Source: Marilutibacter aestuarii (lineage in GTDB: Bacteria; Pseudomonadota; Gammaproteobacteria; Xanthomonadales; Xanthomonadaceae). Taken from it: DNA of 41,720 nucleotides. Below are positions 17,632-26,779 of this stretch, piece by piece. Position numbers and translations under genes: made by a program. A model generated the notes under the pieces. It saw only the letters and a program-made list of their open reading frames with translations, was not told where the DNA came from and ran no database searches. Numbering within the stretch: position 1 is the first letter of the stretch; each line of letters begins with the position of its first letter. The stretch covers positions 1 through 41,720 of the forward strand of contig NZ_VICE01000053.1 of NCBI RefSeq assembly GCF_006546775.1, written 5' to 3'.

Positions 17632-17709
17632 CAGTCCCGTCACAGGCCGCCCGCGCCCGGGGCGAATATCCATGCAAATCAGACGGATGGCGTTCCGGGC
17701 CCAAGAACG

Positions 17710-17737
17710 CGAACGCCGCCCCGGGGGGCGGCGTTCG
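17710..17737 (-). terminator. GC-rich hairpin behind clpX
   Basis: CGAACGCCGCC pairs perfectly with GGCGGCGTTCG around six bases, starting 23 bases after the clpX stop. On the minus strand it is followed by a weak CGTTCTT stretch, so it is an imperfect intrinsic terminator. Confidence 0.5.
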
Positions 17738-17760
17738 ACGACCGGGAGACGACGCGGCGC

Positions 17761-19053
<1,293 letters not shown>

Positions 19054-19134
19054 GCTTTGGCCCAAATCGTACGTGTGGCTTGAATCTCGCCGACCGCGAG
19101 ATGCGGGGCTGGCGCGGTTCGAGAATAGCACAGC

Positions 19135-19161
19135 GTCCCGGTATGGCAGCCATACCGGGAC
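19135..19161. repeat. Perfect inverted repeat between clpP and clpX
   Basis: Two 12-base arms, GTCCCGGTATGG and CCATACCGGGAC, flank CAG. There is no T-run on either side, so it is not a standard terminator. It lies 55 bases after the clpP stop and 82 bases before clpX. It could be an operator, an RNA-processing hairpin or an attenuator. Confidence 0.85.
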
Positions 19162-19215
19162 CTGCAGTGAATTACTTGTCCAATCAACAACTTACGTTCA
19201 AACCCGGGCAATCCG

Positions 19216-19842
19216 TCAACCTGCCTGGATGGACTCTTCGGGCCGGCGCTCCAGCACCTGGTCGACCAGGCCGTATTCACGGGCGGCCTCGGCCCCCTTG
19301 AAGTTGTCGCGCTCGGTGTCGTGGGCGATGGTCTCCAGCGACTGGCCGGTGTGCTTGGACAGGATCTCGTTCAGGCGCTGGCGCATGCCCAGGATCTCGC
19401 GGGCGTGGATGTCGATGTCGGTCGCCTGGCCCTGGAAGCCGCCCAAGGGCTGGTGGATCATCACGCGCGAGTTCGGCAGCGCGTAGCGCTTGCCCTGCGC
19501 GCCCGAGGCGAGCAGCAGCGCGCCCATGCTCGCCGCCTGGCCGACGCAGATCGTGCTCACGTCGGGCTTGATGTACTGCATGGTGTCGTAGATCGCCATG
19601 CCGGCGGTGACGATGCCGCCCGGCGAGTTGATGTACAGGCTGATGTCCTTTTCGGGATTCTCGGCCTCAAGGAACAGCATCTGCGCGACGATCACGTTGG
19701 CGACGTGGTCATCCACCCCGCCGACCAGGAAGATCACCCGCTCCTTGAGCAGGCGCGAGTAGATGTCGTAGGCACGCTCGCCCCGGCTGGTCTGTTCGAC
19801 CACCATCGGCACGAGGTTCAGGGCTTTGGTTCGGTTGTCCAT
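19216..19842 (-). CDS. clpP: ATP-dependent Clp protease proteolytic subunit ClpP
   Basis: ClpP forms the 14-subunit proteolytic chamber used by ClpX and ClpA. The catalytic triad is S105 (GQAASMGA), H130 (VMIHQP) and D179 (ERDNF), with the same spacings (25 and 49) as in E. coli. The 208-residue length includes the short propeptide before [21 protein letters not shown]. The ATG at 19842 is chosen from family alignment by eye; the frame runs open to 19974. A sigma-32 promoter candidate lies about 40-70 bases upstream. It is transcribed towards clpX. Confidence 0.97.
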   Translation of the reverse strand: MDNRTKALNLVPMVVEQTSRGERAYDIYSRLLKERVIFLVGGVDDHVANVIVAQMLFLEAENPEKDISLYINSPGGIVTAGMAIYDTMQYIKPDVSTICVGQAASMGALLLASGAQGKRYALPNSRVMIHQPLGGFQGQATDIDIHAREILGMRQRLNEILSKHTGQSLETIAHDTERDNFKGAEAAREYGLVDQVLERRPEESIQAG

Positions 19843-19880
19843 CAACGGGGCACCTGCGGGATCAAGGGTGTGATGCGTCC

Positions 19881-19910
19881 AACTTGGGGCCATTCGCGGC
19901 ACGACGCAAG
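19881..19910 (-). promoter_or_regulatory. Sigma-32 (heat-shock) promoter candidate for clpP
   Basis: On the minus strand CTTGCG, a 15-base spacer and CCCCAAGTT resemble the heat-shock consensus. The same architecture is found before lon. It lies between the tig terminator and the clpP start. Confidence 0.65.
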
Positions 19911-19953
19911 AGGCAATCGGCCTCCATGGCGCGTCCGGCCCGCTGGAACGACA

Positions 19954-19987
19954 AGGCCGGCCCGGTGCACGCACCGGAAGCCGGCCC
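19954..19987 (-). terminator. Terminator behind tig
   Basis: On the minus strand GGCCGGC and CCGGTGC form the 5' arms of a long, slightly interrupted stem-loop closed by GCACCGG and GCCGGCC, followed by TTGTCGTT. It starts 44 bases behind the tig stop. Confidence 0.6.
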
Positions 19988-20031
19988 TTCGGGTCGCCTG
20001 CCGCCCCGCCGTAACGGGACGGTACGCAGGC

Positions 20032-21330
20032 TTACTGGCGGATCGCTTCGCTGAACGAAAGCGGCTGCTCGGTGTGCTGGGCGCGCTCGGCGATCCAGTC
20101 GATCACCTGCTCTTCCATCACGCGCGCCTGCAGGCCGTTCATCAGCTGCGGATCGTTGCGGTACAGCTCGATGACCTGCTGCGGCTCCTCGTAGGTGGAG
20201 GCGATCAGGTTCAGCGTCTCGTTGAGGCGCGCCGGCTCGAGCTTGAGCTCGTTGCGGCGGGCCACTTCGCCCACGATCAGGCCGACCAGCACGCGCTTGC
20301 GGGCGGCGTCGGTGAAGCCCAGGTGGGCGTCTTCCGGGATCCGGTCGATCTTGCGCCCCTGGCGACGGGCCTGCTCGGCGGCCTGGGCGGCCATCTGGCG
20401 GGCTTCGTTCTCGACCAGGCGCGGCGGCATCTCGACGTCGGAGTACGCGGCGATCAGCTGCTCGCCGACCTCGCGGCGCAGGCGGGTCATCAACGCGCCC
20501 TTCAGCTCGCGGGCCAGGTTGCTGCGGATGTCCGCGCGGAACTGATCCGGTTCGCCGCTCTTGACCCCGAAGCTCTTGATGAACTCGGCGTCGACCTCGG
20601 GCAGGACCGGCTCGGACACCTTGACCGCCTTCAGGTGGACGGCGACCTTCTTGCCGGCGAAGGCCGGCATGCGCCAGTCGGCCGGGAACTCGACCTCGGC
20701 CTCCTTCTCCTCGCCGGCCTTGAGGCCGACCAGGGCGGACTCGATGGCCGGGAACATCGCGCCCGAGCCGATGACCGTGGTCCCGCGCTCGACACCCTCG
20801 GCCGGCACGCGCTGCTCGCCCGCCTGCGACCAGGTCTCGATCTCGACCGCATCGCCTTCGGCGGCGGCGCGATCGACCGGGTTCCAGCTGCGGCGCTGCA
20901 GGCGCAGGTTCTCGATCATGGTGTCGATGTCGCTGTCGGCGACCTCGGCGGTGTGGCGGACGACGTTCAGCTTGGCGACGTCGATGTCGCCAAAGTCAGG
21001 CACGACCTCGAAGGTCGCGACATAGGCCAGCTCTTCGCTGCCCTCGACCGGCTCGATGCTCGGGTTGCCGGCGATCTTGAGCGACTGCTCGCGGACCGCG
21101 TTGCTGAAGCCCTCGCGCAGCATGCCGTCCAGGATCTCGGCGCGGACCTGCTGGCCGAAGCGCTGCTCGATGACCTTGGCCGGGACCTTGCCCGGGCGGA
21201 AGCCCTTGATCTTGGCGCCGCGCGCGATCTCGCGCAGGCGGCCGCCCACCTGGCTCTCCAGGCGGTCGGCCGGGAGGCTGAAGGTCATGCGGCGCTCGAG
21301 GTTACCGACGGATTCAACCGAAACTTGCAT
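20032..21330 (-). CDS. tig: Trigger factor, ribosome-bound chaperone
   Basis: Trigger factor binds the ribosome exit tunnel and shields nascent chains. The ribosome-docking signature GFRPGKVP is at residues 43-50. A PPIase (FKBP-type) domain lies in the middle (about 150-245, with GDAVEIE and [16 protein letters not shown]), and the C-terminal chaperone arms follow. Length 432 aa equals E. coli. The ATG at 21330 has AGGAG five bases upstream, so the open frame to 21387 is not used. It is the first gene of the tig-clpP-clpX-lon block and has its own terminator. Confidence 0.97.
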   Translation of the reverse strand: MQVSVESVGNLERRMTFSLPADRLESQVGGRLREIARGAKIKGFRPGKVPAKVIEQRFGQQVRAEILDGMLREGFSNAVREQSLKIAGNPSIEPVEGSEELAYVATFEVVPDFGDIDVAKLNVVRHTAEVADSDIDTMIENLRLQRRSWNPVDRAAAEGDAVEIETWSQAGEQRVPAEGVERGTTVIGSGAMFPAIESALVGLKAGEEKEAEVEFPADWRMPAFAGKKVAVHLKAVKVSEPVLPEVDAEFIKSFGVKSGEPDQFRADIRSNLARELKGALMTRLRREVGEQLIAAYSDVEMPPRLVENEARQMAAQAAEQARRQGRKIDRIPEDAHLGFTDAARKRVLVGLIVGEVARRNELKLEPARLNETLNLIASTYEEPQQVIELYRNDPQLMNGLQARVMEEQVIDWIAERAQHTEQPLSFSEAIRQ

Positions 21331-21531
21331 ATCCACTCCTGCTACCGGGCAGCCTGCCTCGGCACGATGTTTGACTGAGCTGTCCAAATGCGGCCGGCGG
21401 CACGGGGCCGGACGGCAGCGGAACGGACTATTTTCCCTGATATGGCCGCCAGTTGCCAGCCGTGGCGGTCACGTCTCCTGCCGGGCCGCGACGAGCGCGC
21501 CGAGCATGGTCGCCGTGCCCGGATGCCGGGC

Positions 21532-21617
<86 letters not shown>

Positions 21618-21680
21618 GATGAGGCCGCCAACCGGGGCATTCTAGAGCGCGGCCGCGCCCGCTGCCCATGGTCCGCGCAT

Positions 21681-21708
21681 AAAAAAACACCCGGCGCGGG
21701 GCCGGGTG
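21681..21708 (-). terminator. Terminator inside the tRNA cluster
   Basis: On the minus strand CACCCGGC and GCCGGGTG pair around a 5-base loop, followed by seven T. It lies between tRNA-Lys and tRNA-Leu, so tRNA-Leu may need read-through or its own promoter. Confidence 0.8.
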
Positions 21709-21718
21709 CTCTTCGATT

Positions 21719-21794
21719 TGGTGGGCCGTCAAGGATTCGAACCTTGGACCTATTGATTAAGAGTCAACTGCTCTACCAACTGAGCTAACGGCCC
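21719..21794 (-). tRNA. tRNA-Lys (CTT)
   Basis: The 76-base gene has acceptor GGGCCGT, encoded CCA and anticodon CTT in the loop CTCTTAA. It is followed directly by a strong terminator. Confidence 0.95.
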
Positions 21795-21880
21795 AAATCG
21801 CGGAGCGGGATGATAGCAGAACATTCCCGGCTCGCAAACACTTTTTTACCACAACCTGCTGCAACAACTACCGCAATGAA

Positions 21881-21957
21881 TGGGGTGGATGAGGGGATTC
21901 GAACCCCCGACCACTGGAATCACAATCCAGTACTCTAACCAACTGAGCTACACCCAC
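21881..21957 (-). tRNA. tRNA-His (GTG)
   Basis: The 77-base gene has acceptor GTGGGTG, encoded CCCA end and anticodon GTG in CTGGATTGTGATTCCAG. The base at 21958 supplies the extra G(-1) typical of tRNA-His. Confidence 0.95.
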
Positions 21958-21978
21958 CACAAAAACGTACACGTCCAC

Positions 21979-22055
21979 TGGCGCGCCCGGCAGGACTCGA
22001 ACCTGCAACCGTCGGCTTAGAAGGCCGATGCTCTGTCCGGTTGAGCTACGGGCGC
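21979..22055 (-). tRNA. tRNA-Arg (TCT)
   Basis: The 77-base gene has acceptor GCGCCCG paired with CGGGCGC, encoded CCA and anticodon TCT in TCGGCCTTCTAAGCCGA. Confidence 0.95.
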
Positions 22056-22089
22056 GAGGCCCAGCATCTTAACCGGCCTGCGCCGGGGT

Positions 22090-22166
22090 TGGTCGGGGCA
22101 GAGGGATTCGAACCCCCGACCCTCTGCTCCCAAAGCAGATGCGCTACCAGACTGCGCTATGCCCCG
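22090..22166 (-). tRNA. tRNA-Pro (TGG)
   Basis: The 77-base gene has acceptor CGGGGCA, encoded CCA and anticodon TGG in TCTGCTTTGGGAGCAGA. It is the first gene of the cluster behind a strong promoter. Confidence 0.95.
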
Positions 22167-22210
22167 AGGTCCGGACTTCCGTTGCGCGCCAACGCCGCGA
22201 AAGGCCGGCC

Positions 22211-22239
22211 ATTTTGGGCTTGGCGCGTCCGGCTGTCAA
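22211..22239 (-). promoter_or_regulatory. Sigma-70 promoter of the Pro-Arg-His-Lys-Leu tRNA cluster
   Basis: On the minus strand a perfect TTGACA and CAAAAT are 17 bases apart, 45 bases before the tRNA-Pro 5' end. The discriminator after the -10 box is GGCCGGCC, GC-rich as in stringently controlled stable-RNA promoters. Confidence 0.8.
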
Positions 22240-22339
22240 CGAGCACGTAGATCGTGCGCCAGCGCGCGCGGGGGCGTGTATGCTCCGGATGAACGGCGGC
22301 ACCGACCGCCCGACCCACATGCCACACCCAGGAGCGAGC

Positions 22340-23095
22340 ATGCGCAGCGGCAATCCGGCACTCAAAGAATCCACTTTCCTCGACCTCGCCAGCGGCAGCG
22401 TCGTACAGGGCGGCGGCGACGTCATGACCCTGAACGGCACCGTCCACAAGACCGGCGTGCTGCTCCTGCTCTGCGTGATGACCGCCGCCTTCGCCTGGAG
22501 CCAGGTCGATTTCACCGCCGACGGTCCGGTAGGCGCCGGCCCGTACATGTGGGGCGGCGCGATCGGCGGCCTGGTGCTGGCGCTGGTCACCGTGTTCAAG
22601 AAGCAGTGGGCGCCCGTCACCGCCCCGCTCTACGCGATCGTGGAGGGCTTCTTCCTCGGCGCCATCTCGGCGATGTACAACCACTTCTTCGAAGGCATCG
22701 TGATGCAGGCGGTGCTGCTCACCTTCGGCACCCTGTTCGCGCTGCTGTTCGCCTACCGGTCGGGCCTGATCAAGGCGACGGAGAACTTCAAGCTCGGCAT
22801 CGTCGCCGCCACCGGCGGCATCTTCCTGGTCTACCTGGCCAGCATGGTGCTGGGCATGTTCGGCGTGCAGATCCCGCTCATCCACGAGTCGGGCATCATC
22901 GGCATCGGCTTCAGCCTGTTCGTGGTGGTGATCGCGGCGCTGAACCTGGTGCTGGACTTCGACTTCATCGAAACCGGCGTCGAGCAGGGCGCGCCCAAGT
23001 ACATGGAGTGGTACGGCGCCTTCGGCCTGCTGGTCACCCTGGTCTGGCTGTACGTGGAGTTCCTGCGCCTGCTTTCGAAGCTGCAGTCGCGCTGA
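22340..23095 (+). CDS. Bax inhibitor-1/YccA-family membrane protein (251 aa)
   Basis: This is a multi-pass inner-membrane protein of the BI-1/YccA superfamily, the COG4760-like branch. About seven membrane segments are visible after a soluble 35-residue start, the first being GVLLLLCVMTAAFAWSQ. The hallmark acidic residues sit in ALNLVLDFDFIETGVEQGAPKYMEWYGAFG. E. coli YccA interacts with the FtsH protease, and BI-1 proteins are proton/calcium leak channels; neither role is shown here. The ATG at 22340 has AGGAG five bases upstream. It stands alone between a tRNA cluster and a bidirectional terminator. Confidence 0.9.
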   Translation: MRSGNPALKESTFLDLASGSVVQGGGDVMTLNGTVHKTGVLLLLCVMTAAFAWSQVDFTADGPVGAGPYMWGGAIGGLVLALVTVFKKQWAPVTAPLYAIVEGFFLGAISAMYNHFFEGIVMQAVLLTFGTLFALLFAYRSGLIKATENFKLGIVAATGGIFLVYLASMVLGMFGVQIPLIHESGIIGIGFSLFVVVIAALNLVLDFDFIETGVEQGAPKYMEWYGAFGLLVTLVWLYVEFLRLLSKLQSR

Positions 23096-23119
23096 TTCCA
23101 CCGCGACGTGCTGCACGCG

Positions 23120-23143
23120 AAAGGGGCGCCTCGGCGCCCCTTT
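23120..23143. terminator. Bidirectional terminator behind the YccA-like gene and nhaC
   Basis: AAAGGGGCGC and GCGCCCCTTT form a perfect 10-bp stem around CTCG. It sits between the converging genes ending at 23095 and 23169. Confidence 0.7.
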
Positions 23144-23168
23144 CCTGTTGCCGGGGGCCGCCCCTGCC

Positions 23169-24524
23169 CTACCCGCGCCGCGTCGCAGCCGCGACCGGCG
23201 GCCGCGGCGCCCGCGAGGGCCACAGCATGAACGCCACCGCGATCGCGGCCAGGGCCCAGCAGTAGTAGACCTGTCCGGCGATCGCCAGCGGCGACATCCC
23301 GGCCAGCGAGCCTGCCAGCAGGATCTGCGCACCGTAGGGCAGCAGGCCCTGCATCACGCAGGAAAAGACGTCCAGCAGGCTCGCGCTGCGGCGGCCGCTG
23401 ATGCCATGGTGGTCGGCGATGTCCTTGGCCAGGCTGCCACTCACCAGGATGGCCACGGTGTTGTTGGCCGTCAGCGCATCGCTGCCCGCCGCCAGCGCGG
23501 CGATGCTCAGCTCGCCGGCACGGCGCCCGCGGTGCCCGCGCGCGAAGCGGCGGATCGTCGCGGCCAGCCACGCCAGGCCGCCCGTGACCCGGGTCAACTC
23601 GGCCAGGCCGCCGATCAGCAGGGCCAGCAGGGTGATCTCCACCATGCCCTCGAAGCCGGTATAGATGTCGCCGGAAAAACTGATGGGGTCGTAACCGCCC
23701 AGCCAGATGCCCATCACGCCGGCCAGCACGAGGCCGATGCCGAGCACCAGCACCACGTTCATGCCGGCCAGGGCCAGGCCCAGCACCGCCAGGTAGGGCA
23801 GCACCAGCCAACGGCTGACCGGATCGTCGGGCGCCTCGACCGGGGCGCTGTCGCCGAGGAAGGCCAGCAAGGCCACGGTGATGATCGCCGCCGGCAGCGC
23901 GAACTTCAGGTTCTCCAGGAACTTGTCCTGCATGCGGCACCCCTGGCTGCGGGTGGCCGCGATGGTCGTGTCGGAGATGATCGACAGGTTGTCGCCGAAC
24001 ATCGCCCCGCCCACCACGGCGCCCAGCACCAGCCCCGCGTCCAGGCCGGCCGCGTCGGACACGCCCAGTGCGACCGGCACCACCGCGGCGATGGTGCCCA
24101 TCGAGGTACCGATGGCCAGGGCGATGAAGCCCGCCACGAGGAACAGCCCGGGCAGGATCAACGCGGGCGGCAGCGCCCCCAGGCCGAGTGCGACCACCGC
24201 ATCGACCGCGCCGACCGCCTTGGACACGGTCGCGAAGGCGCCCGCGAGCAGGAAGACCAGGCACATCAACATGATGTTCGGATGGCCCATCCCGGCCAGC
24301 AGGGGCTCCATCGGGGCGATCCGCCGGCGCCACGCCAGCCATGCCGCCAACGCCAGCGCAGGCAGCACCGCCACCGGTGCGTGCAACTGGTAGAAGCCCA
24401 TGGCTTCGCCCTGGCCAGTGAAATACAGGCCGGCGCCGAAGAACAGCAGCAGGAACAGGAACAGCGGCAACAGCGCAAGCGCGCTGGGACGGGCCTCGAC
24501 AGGCGGTGACGACTTTTTTTTCAT
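23169..24524 (-). CDS. nhaC: Na+/H+ antiporter of the NhaC family (451 aa)
   Basis: A 12-segment inner-membrane transporter of the NhaC/YuiF type, expected to exchange cytoplasmic sodium or an organic ion for protons. Family motifs are clear: GTSMGTIAAVVPVAL, then GGAMFGDNLSIISDTTIAAT and the Gln-Gly-Cys after it, and later SDALTANNTVAILV. Relatives include malate/lactate antiporters, so the substrate is not fixed by sequence. The start follows AAGAGATG-rich sequence at 24524. It lies on the same strand as the isocitrate dehydrogenase gene, but a terminator separates them. Confidence 0.85.
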   Translation of the reverse strand: MKKKSSPPVEARPSALALLPLFLFLLLFFGAGLYFTGQGEAMGFYQLHAPVAVLPALALAAWLAWRRRIAPMEPLLAGMGHPNIMLMCLVFLLAGAFATVSKAVGAVDAVVALGLGALPPALILPGLFLVAGFIALAIGTSMGTIAAVVPVALGVSDAAGLDAGLVLGAVVGGAMFGDNLSIISDTTIAATRSQGCRMQDKFLENLKFALPAAIITVALLAFLGDSAPVEAPDDPVSRWLVLPYLAVLGLALAGMNVVLVLGIGLVLAGVMGIWLGGYDPISFSGDIYTGFEGMVEITLLALLIGGLAELTRVTGGLAWLAATIRRFARGHRGRRAGELSIAALAAGSDALTANNTVAILVSGSLAKDIADHHGISGRRSASLLDVFSCVMQGLLPYGAQILLAGSLAGMSPLAIAGQVYYCWALAAIAVAFMLWPSRAPRPPVAAATRRG

Positions 24525-24630
24525 CTCTTCATACGGATGAAAGGAATCGCAATTCTGGGGCCGCGCGGGCGCGCTGTCGAGCCCCCGGCAGGCCGCATCG
24601 TTCGCCGGGGGCCGCTACATGCCGGGCACG

Positions 24631-24653
24631 AAAAAGGCGCCCCGGAGGGCGCC
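24631..24653 (-). terminator. Terminator behind isocitrate dehydrogenase
   Basis: On the minus strand GGCGCCC and GGGCGCC pair around four bases, followed by five T. It starts 51 bases after the stop at 24704. Confidence 0.8.
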
Positions 24654-24703
24654 CATGATCGTACCGCCTACGCGCGCCGGACCGAGGCCCGGCCGCGGTC
24701 AGC

Positions 24704-25711
24704 TCACACCCGGCTGGCGATCGCCCTGGCGAAGGCCATGGTGTTGCCGCTGCCGCCCAGGTCGGGGGTCAGCGAGTCCTTGGCTTCCAGCGTGGCGATG
24801 ATCGCCGCGCGCAGCGAAGCCGCTTTCCCGGGCATGCCGAGGTGGTCGAGCATCTGCGCCGCACCCAGCAGCAGGGCGCAGGGGTTGGCCTTGCCCTGGC
24901 CGGCGATGTCCGGGGCGGTGCCGTGCACGGCCTCGAAGATCGCCGCGTCCGAACCGATGTTCGCGCCCGGGGCCAGGCCCAGGCCACCGACCAGGCCCGC
25001 GCACAGGTCGGAGAGGATGTCGCCGAACAGGTTGGTGGTCACGATCACGTCGAAGGTCTCGGGCTGCATGACGAGCTTCATGCAGCAGGCATCGACGATC
25101 ATCTCGTCGCATTCGATGTCCGGATACTCCGCGGCCACCGCGCGCGCGGTCTTCAGGAACAGGCCCGAAGTCGACTTGAGGATGTTGGCCTTGTGCACGA
25201 CCGTGACCTTGCGGCGACCGACCTTGCGCGCCAGTTCGAAGGCGTAGCGCACGATCCGCTCCGAACCGCGGCGGGTCACCTTCTGGGTCAGCACGGCGGT
25301 CTCGCCGTCGGGCGACACTTCCTGGCCCTCGCCGATATAGGCGCCCTCGGTGTTCTCGCGGACCGTGATCACGTCGACGTCGCTGGGGAAGCGCGAGCGG
25401 GTGTTCGGGAACGACTTGGCCGGACGGACGTTGGCGTACAGGTCGAAGCGCTTGCGCAGTTCGACGTTGATCGAGCTGAAGCCTTCGCCCACCGGGGTGG
25501 TCAGCGGGCTCTTGAGGGCGACGCGGTTGCGGCGGATCGAGTCCATGGTGGCCTGCGGGATCAGCTCGCCGTGCTTCTCGAGCGCGACCAGCCCGGCGTC
25601 GGCTTCCTCGTACTGCAGGCCCAGGTCCATCGCCTCGAGCACATGCAGGGTGGCGTCCATGATTTCCGGGCCGATGCCATCGCCACGGATGACGGTAATC
25701 GTCTGCGTCAT
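24704..25711 (-). CDS. NAD-dependent isocitrate dehydrogenase (335 aa)
   Basis: This enzyme oxidises isocitrate to 2-oxoglutarate in the TCA cycle. It belongs to the beta-decarboxylating dehydrogenase family, shared with isopropylmalate dehydrogenase. The substrate loop SSINVELRK (S80, N82, R86) and R96 are of the isocitrate type. The cofactor segment HGTAPDIAG has D268-I269, the pair that selects NAD rather than NADP. The short length and the absence of the large E. coli NADP-IDH inserts fit the NAD enzyme of Xanthomonadaceae. It could be a homoisocitrate- or tartrate-type relative, but this is less likely. Confidence 0.85.
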   Translation of the reverse strand: MTQTITVIRGDGIGPEIMDATLHVLEAMDLGLQYEEADAGLVALEKHGELIPQATMDSIRRNRVALKSPLTTPVGEGFSSINVELRKRFDLYANVRPAKSFPNTRSRFPSDVDVITVRENTEGAYIGEGQEVSPDGETAVLTQKVTRRGSERIVRYAFELARKVGRRKVTVVHKANILKSTSGLFLKTARAVAAEYPDIECDEMIVDACCMKLVMQPETFDVIVTTNLFGDILSDLCAGLVGGLGLAPGANIGSDAAIFEAVHGTAPDIAGQGKANPCALLLGAAQMLDHLGMPGKAASLRAAIIATLEAKDSLTPDLGGSGNTMAFARAIASRV

Positions 25712-25857
25712 AGGGAATTCTTCCAGCTGGGGGGCGGGCGCAGGGGAGGTACGCCGCCGGATGGTTAGCCGGAGGATTATGCCTGAGACGGCGCTGTTTT
25801 TCAGGGGCCGGAGTCCGTGCGGCGGACGTGGCGGACCGCCCCGAAGCGCGATTCGCG

Positions 25858-25882
25858 CGTGCCCGGCGCTCGACCGGGCACG
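25858..25882 (-). terminator. GC-rich hairpin without T-run
   Basis: CGTGCCCGG and CCGGGCACG pair around a 7-base loop, starting 13 bases behind the AhpD-like gene. No T-run follows on the minus strand, so its termination role is doubtful. Confidence 0.35.
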
Positions 25883-25895
25883 ACGCGGCGCAAAC

Positions 25896-26306
25896 TCAGT
25901 CGTGCGCGTGGGACGCGCCGGGCGCGGTCGCCGCGCCCTGTTCGAGCTGGTCGAGGAAGTCGACCGCGCGGCGCATGTGCGGAATCACGATGGAGCCGCC
26001 GACGACCAGGCCGACGGAGAAGGCCTCGAACATCTCGTCGCGGCTGACGCCGGCCTCGCGGCACTGGGCGACGTGGTAGCTGATGCAGTCGTCGCAACGC
26101 AGCACCAGCGACGCCACCAGGCCCAGCAGCTCCTTGGTCTTCACGTCCAGCGCGCCGGCCTGGTAGGTCTGGGTATCGAGCGCGAAGAAGCGCCGGACCA
26201 CCTGGTTCGGCTCGGCCAGGATGCGCTCGTTCATGCGCTTGCGGAATGCCGTGAAGGCCTCGATGCGGTCCTGCTCCCCCTGCGGGCCGGTGGAATCGGC
26301 GCTCAT
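25896..26306 (-). CDS. AhpD-like carboxymuconolactone decarboxylase family protein (136 aa)
   Basis: The all-helical CMD fold carries the redox motif C71-x-x-C74 with H78 (CDDCISYH), as in AhpD-type alkylhydroperoxidases. That makes a disulfide-reductase or peroxidase role more likely than the lactone decarboxylase reaction. The start overlaps the glutaredoxin stop as ATGA, so the two are coupled. A glutaredoxin next to a CxxC AhpD-like protein suggests they share electrons, which is inference. It ends with a His/Ala-rich tail. Confidence 0.85.
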   Translation of the reverse strand: MSADSTGPQGEQDRIEAFTAFRKRMNERILAEPNQVVRRFFALDTQTYQAGALDVKTKELLGLVASLVLRCDDCISYHVAQCREAGVSRDEMFEAFSVGLVVGGSIVIPHMRRAVDFLDQLEQGAATAPGASHAHD

Positions 26307-26596
26307 GCGGCGCCCTCCAGCAGCGGCTCCAGGCCGCCGGCGCGATGCAGGGCGATCATGTCGTCGTAGCCGCCCACGTGGGTGTCACCGATGAAGATCT
26401 GCGGCACGCTGGTCCGCTTGGCCAACGCGACCATCCGCTCGCGCGCCTCGGGGTCGAGGTCGATGCGCACCTCGCGCCAGGTCTGCCCCTTGCTCTTGAG
26501 GAAGTTCTTGGCCGCCACGCAGTACGGGCAGATGGCGGAGCTGTAGAGGGTGATCTCGGGACGCCGGGCGTCGTCCGGGTGGCTCGGGCTGTTCAA
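26303..26596 (-). CDS. grxC: Glutaredoxin 3-type (monothiol-exchange dithiol glutaredoxin)
   Basis: The enzyme reduces protein or mixed disulfides with glutathione. The active site is the dithiol C23-P-Y-C26 in SAICPYCVAAKNFL. The cis-proline lies in SVPQIFIG, followed by HVGGYDDMIALH. The start appears to be TTG at 26596, with AGGAG seven bases upstream; no ATG fits, and the long frame to 27196 is unrelated. An AT-rich segment at 26610-26645, unusual here, probably holds the promoter it shares divergently with the M48 protease gene. Its stop is coupled to the AhpD-like gene. Confidence 0.85.
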   Translation of the reverse strand: MNSPSHPDDARRPEITLYSSAICPYCVAAKNFLKSKGQTWREVRIDLDPEARERMVALAKRTSVPQIFIGDTHVGGYDDMIALHRAGGLEPLLEGAA

Positions 26597-26779
26597 GTCG
26601 GCACTCCTGCGGAAACTTTTTGATTCGCGATATTGTCGAATATGGGCACGGCGCGATGGCTTTTCCAGCGCCAGGCCCTCACCCGGCCACCCGTTCCGGT
26701 TAACCGGGGGTTCACGCCGTCCTGCCCGCACGCCCCCATGCTCGGGGCTCCTCCGCCCCGTCCCACCACGAGGTTTCCC

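Noticed and set aside
19321-21378. A 685-codon plus-strand frame opposite clpP and tig
   Set aside because: It spans two convincing genes and the terminator between them on the other strand, and its product is low-complexity.
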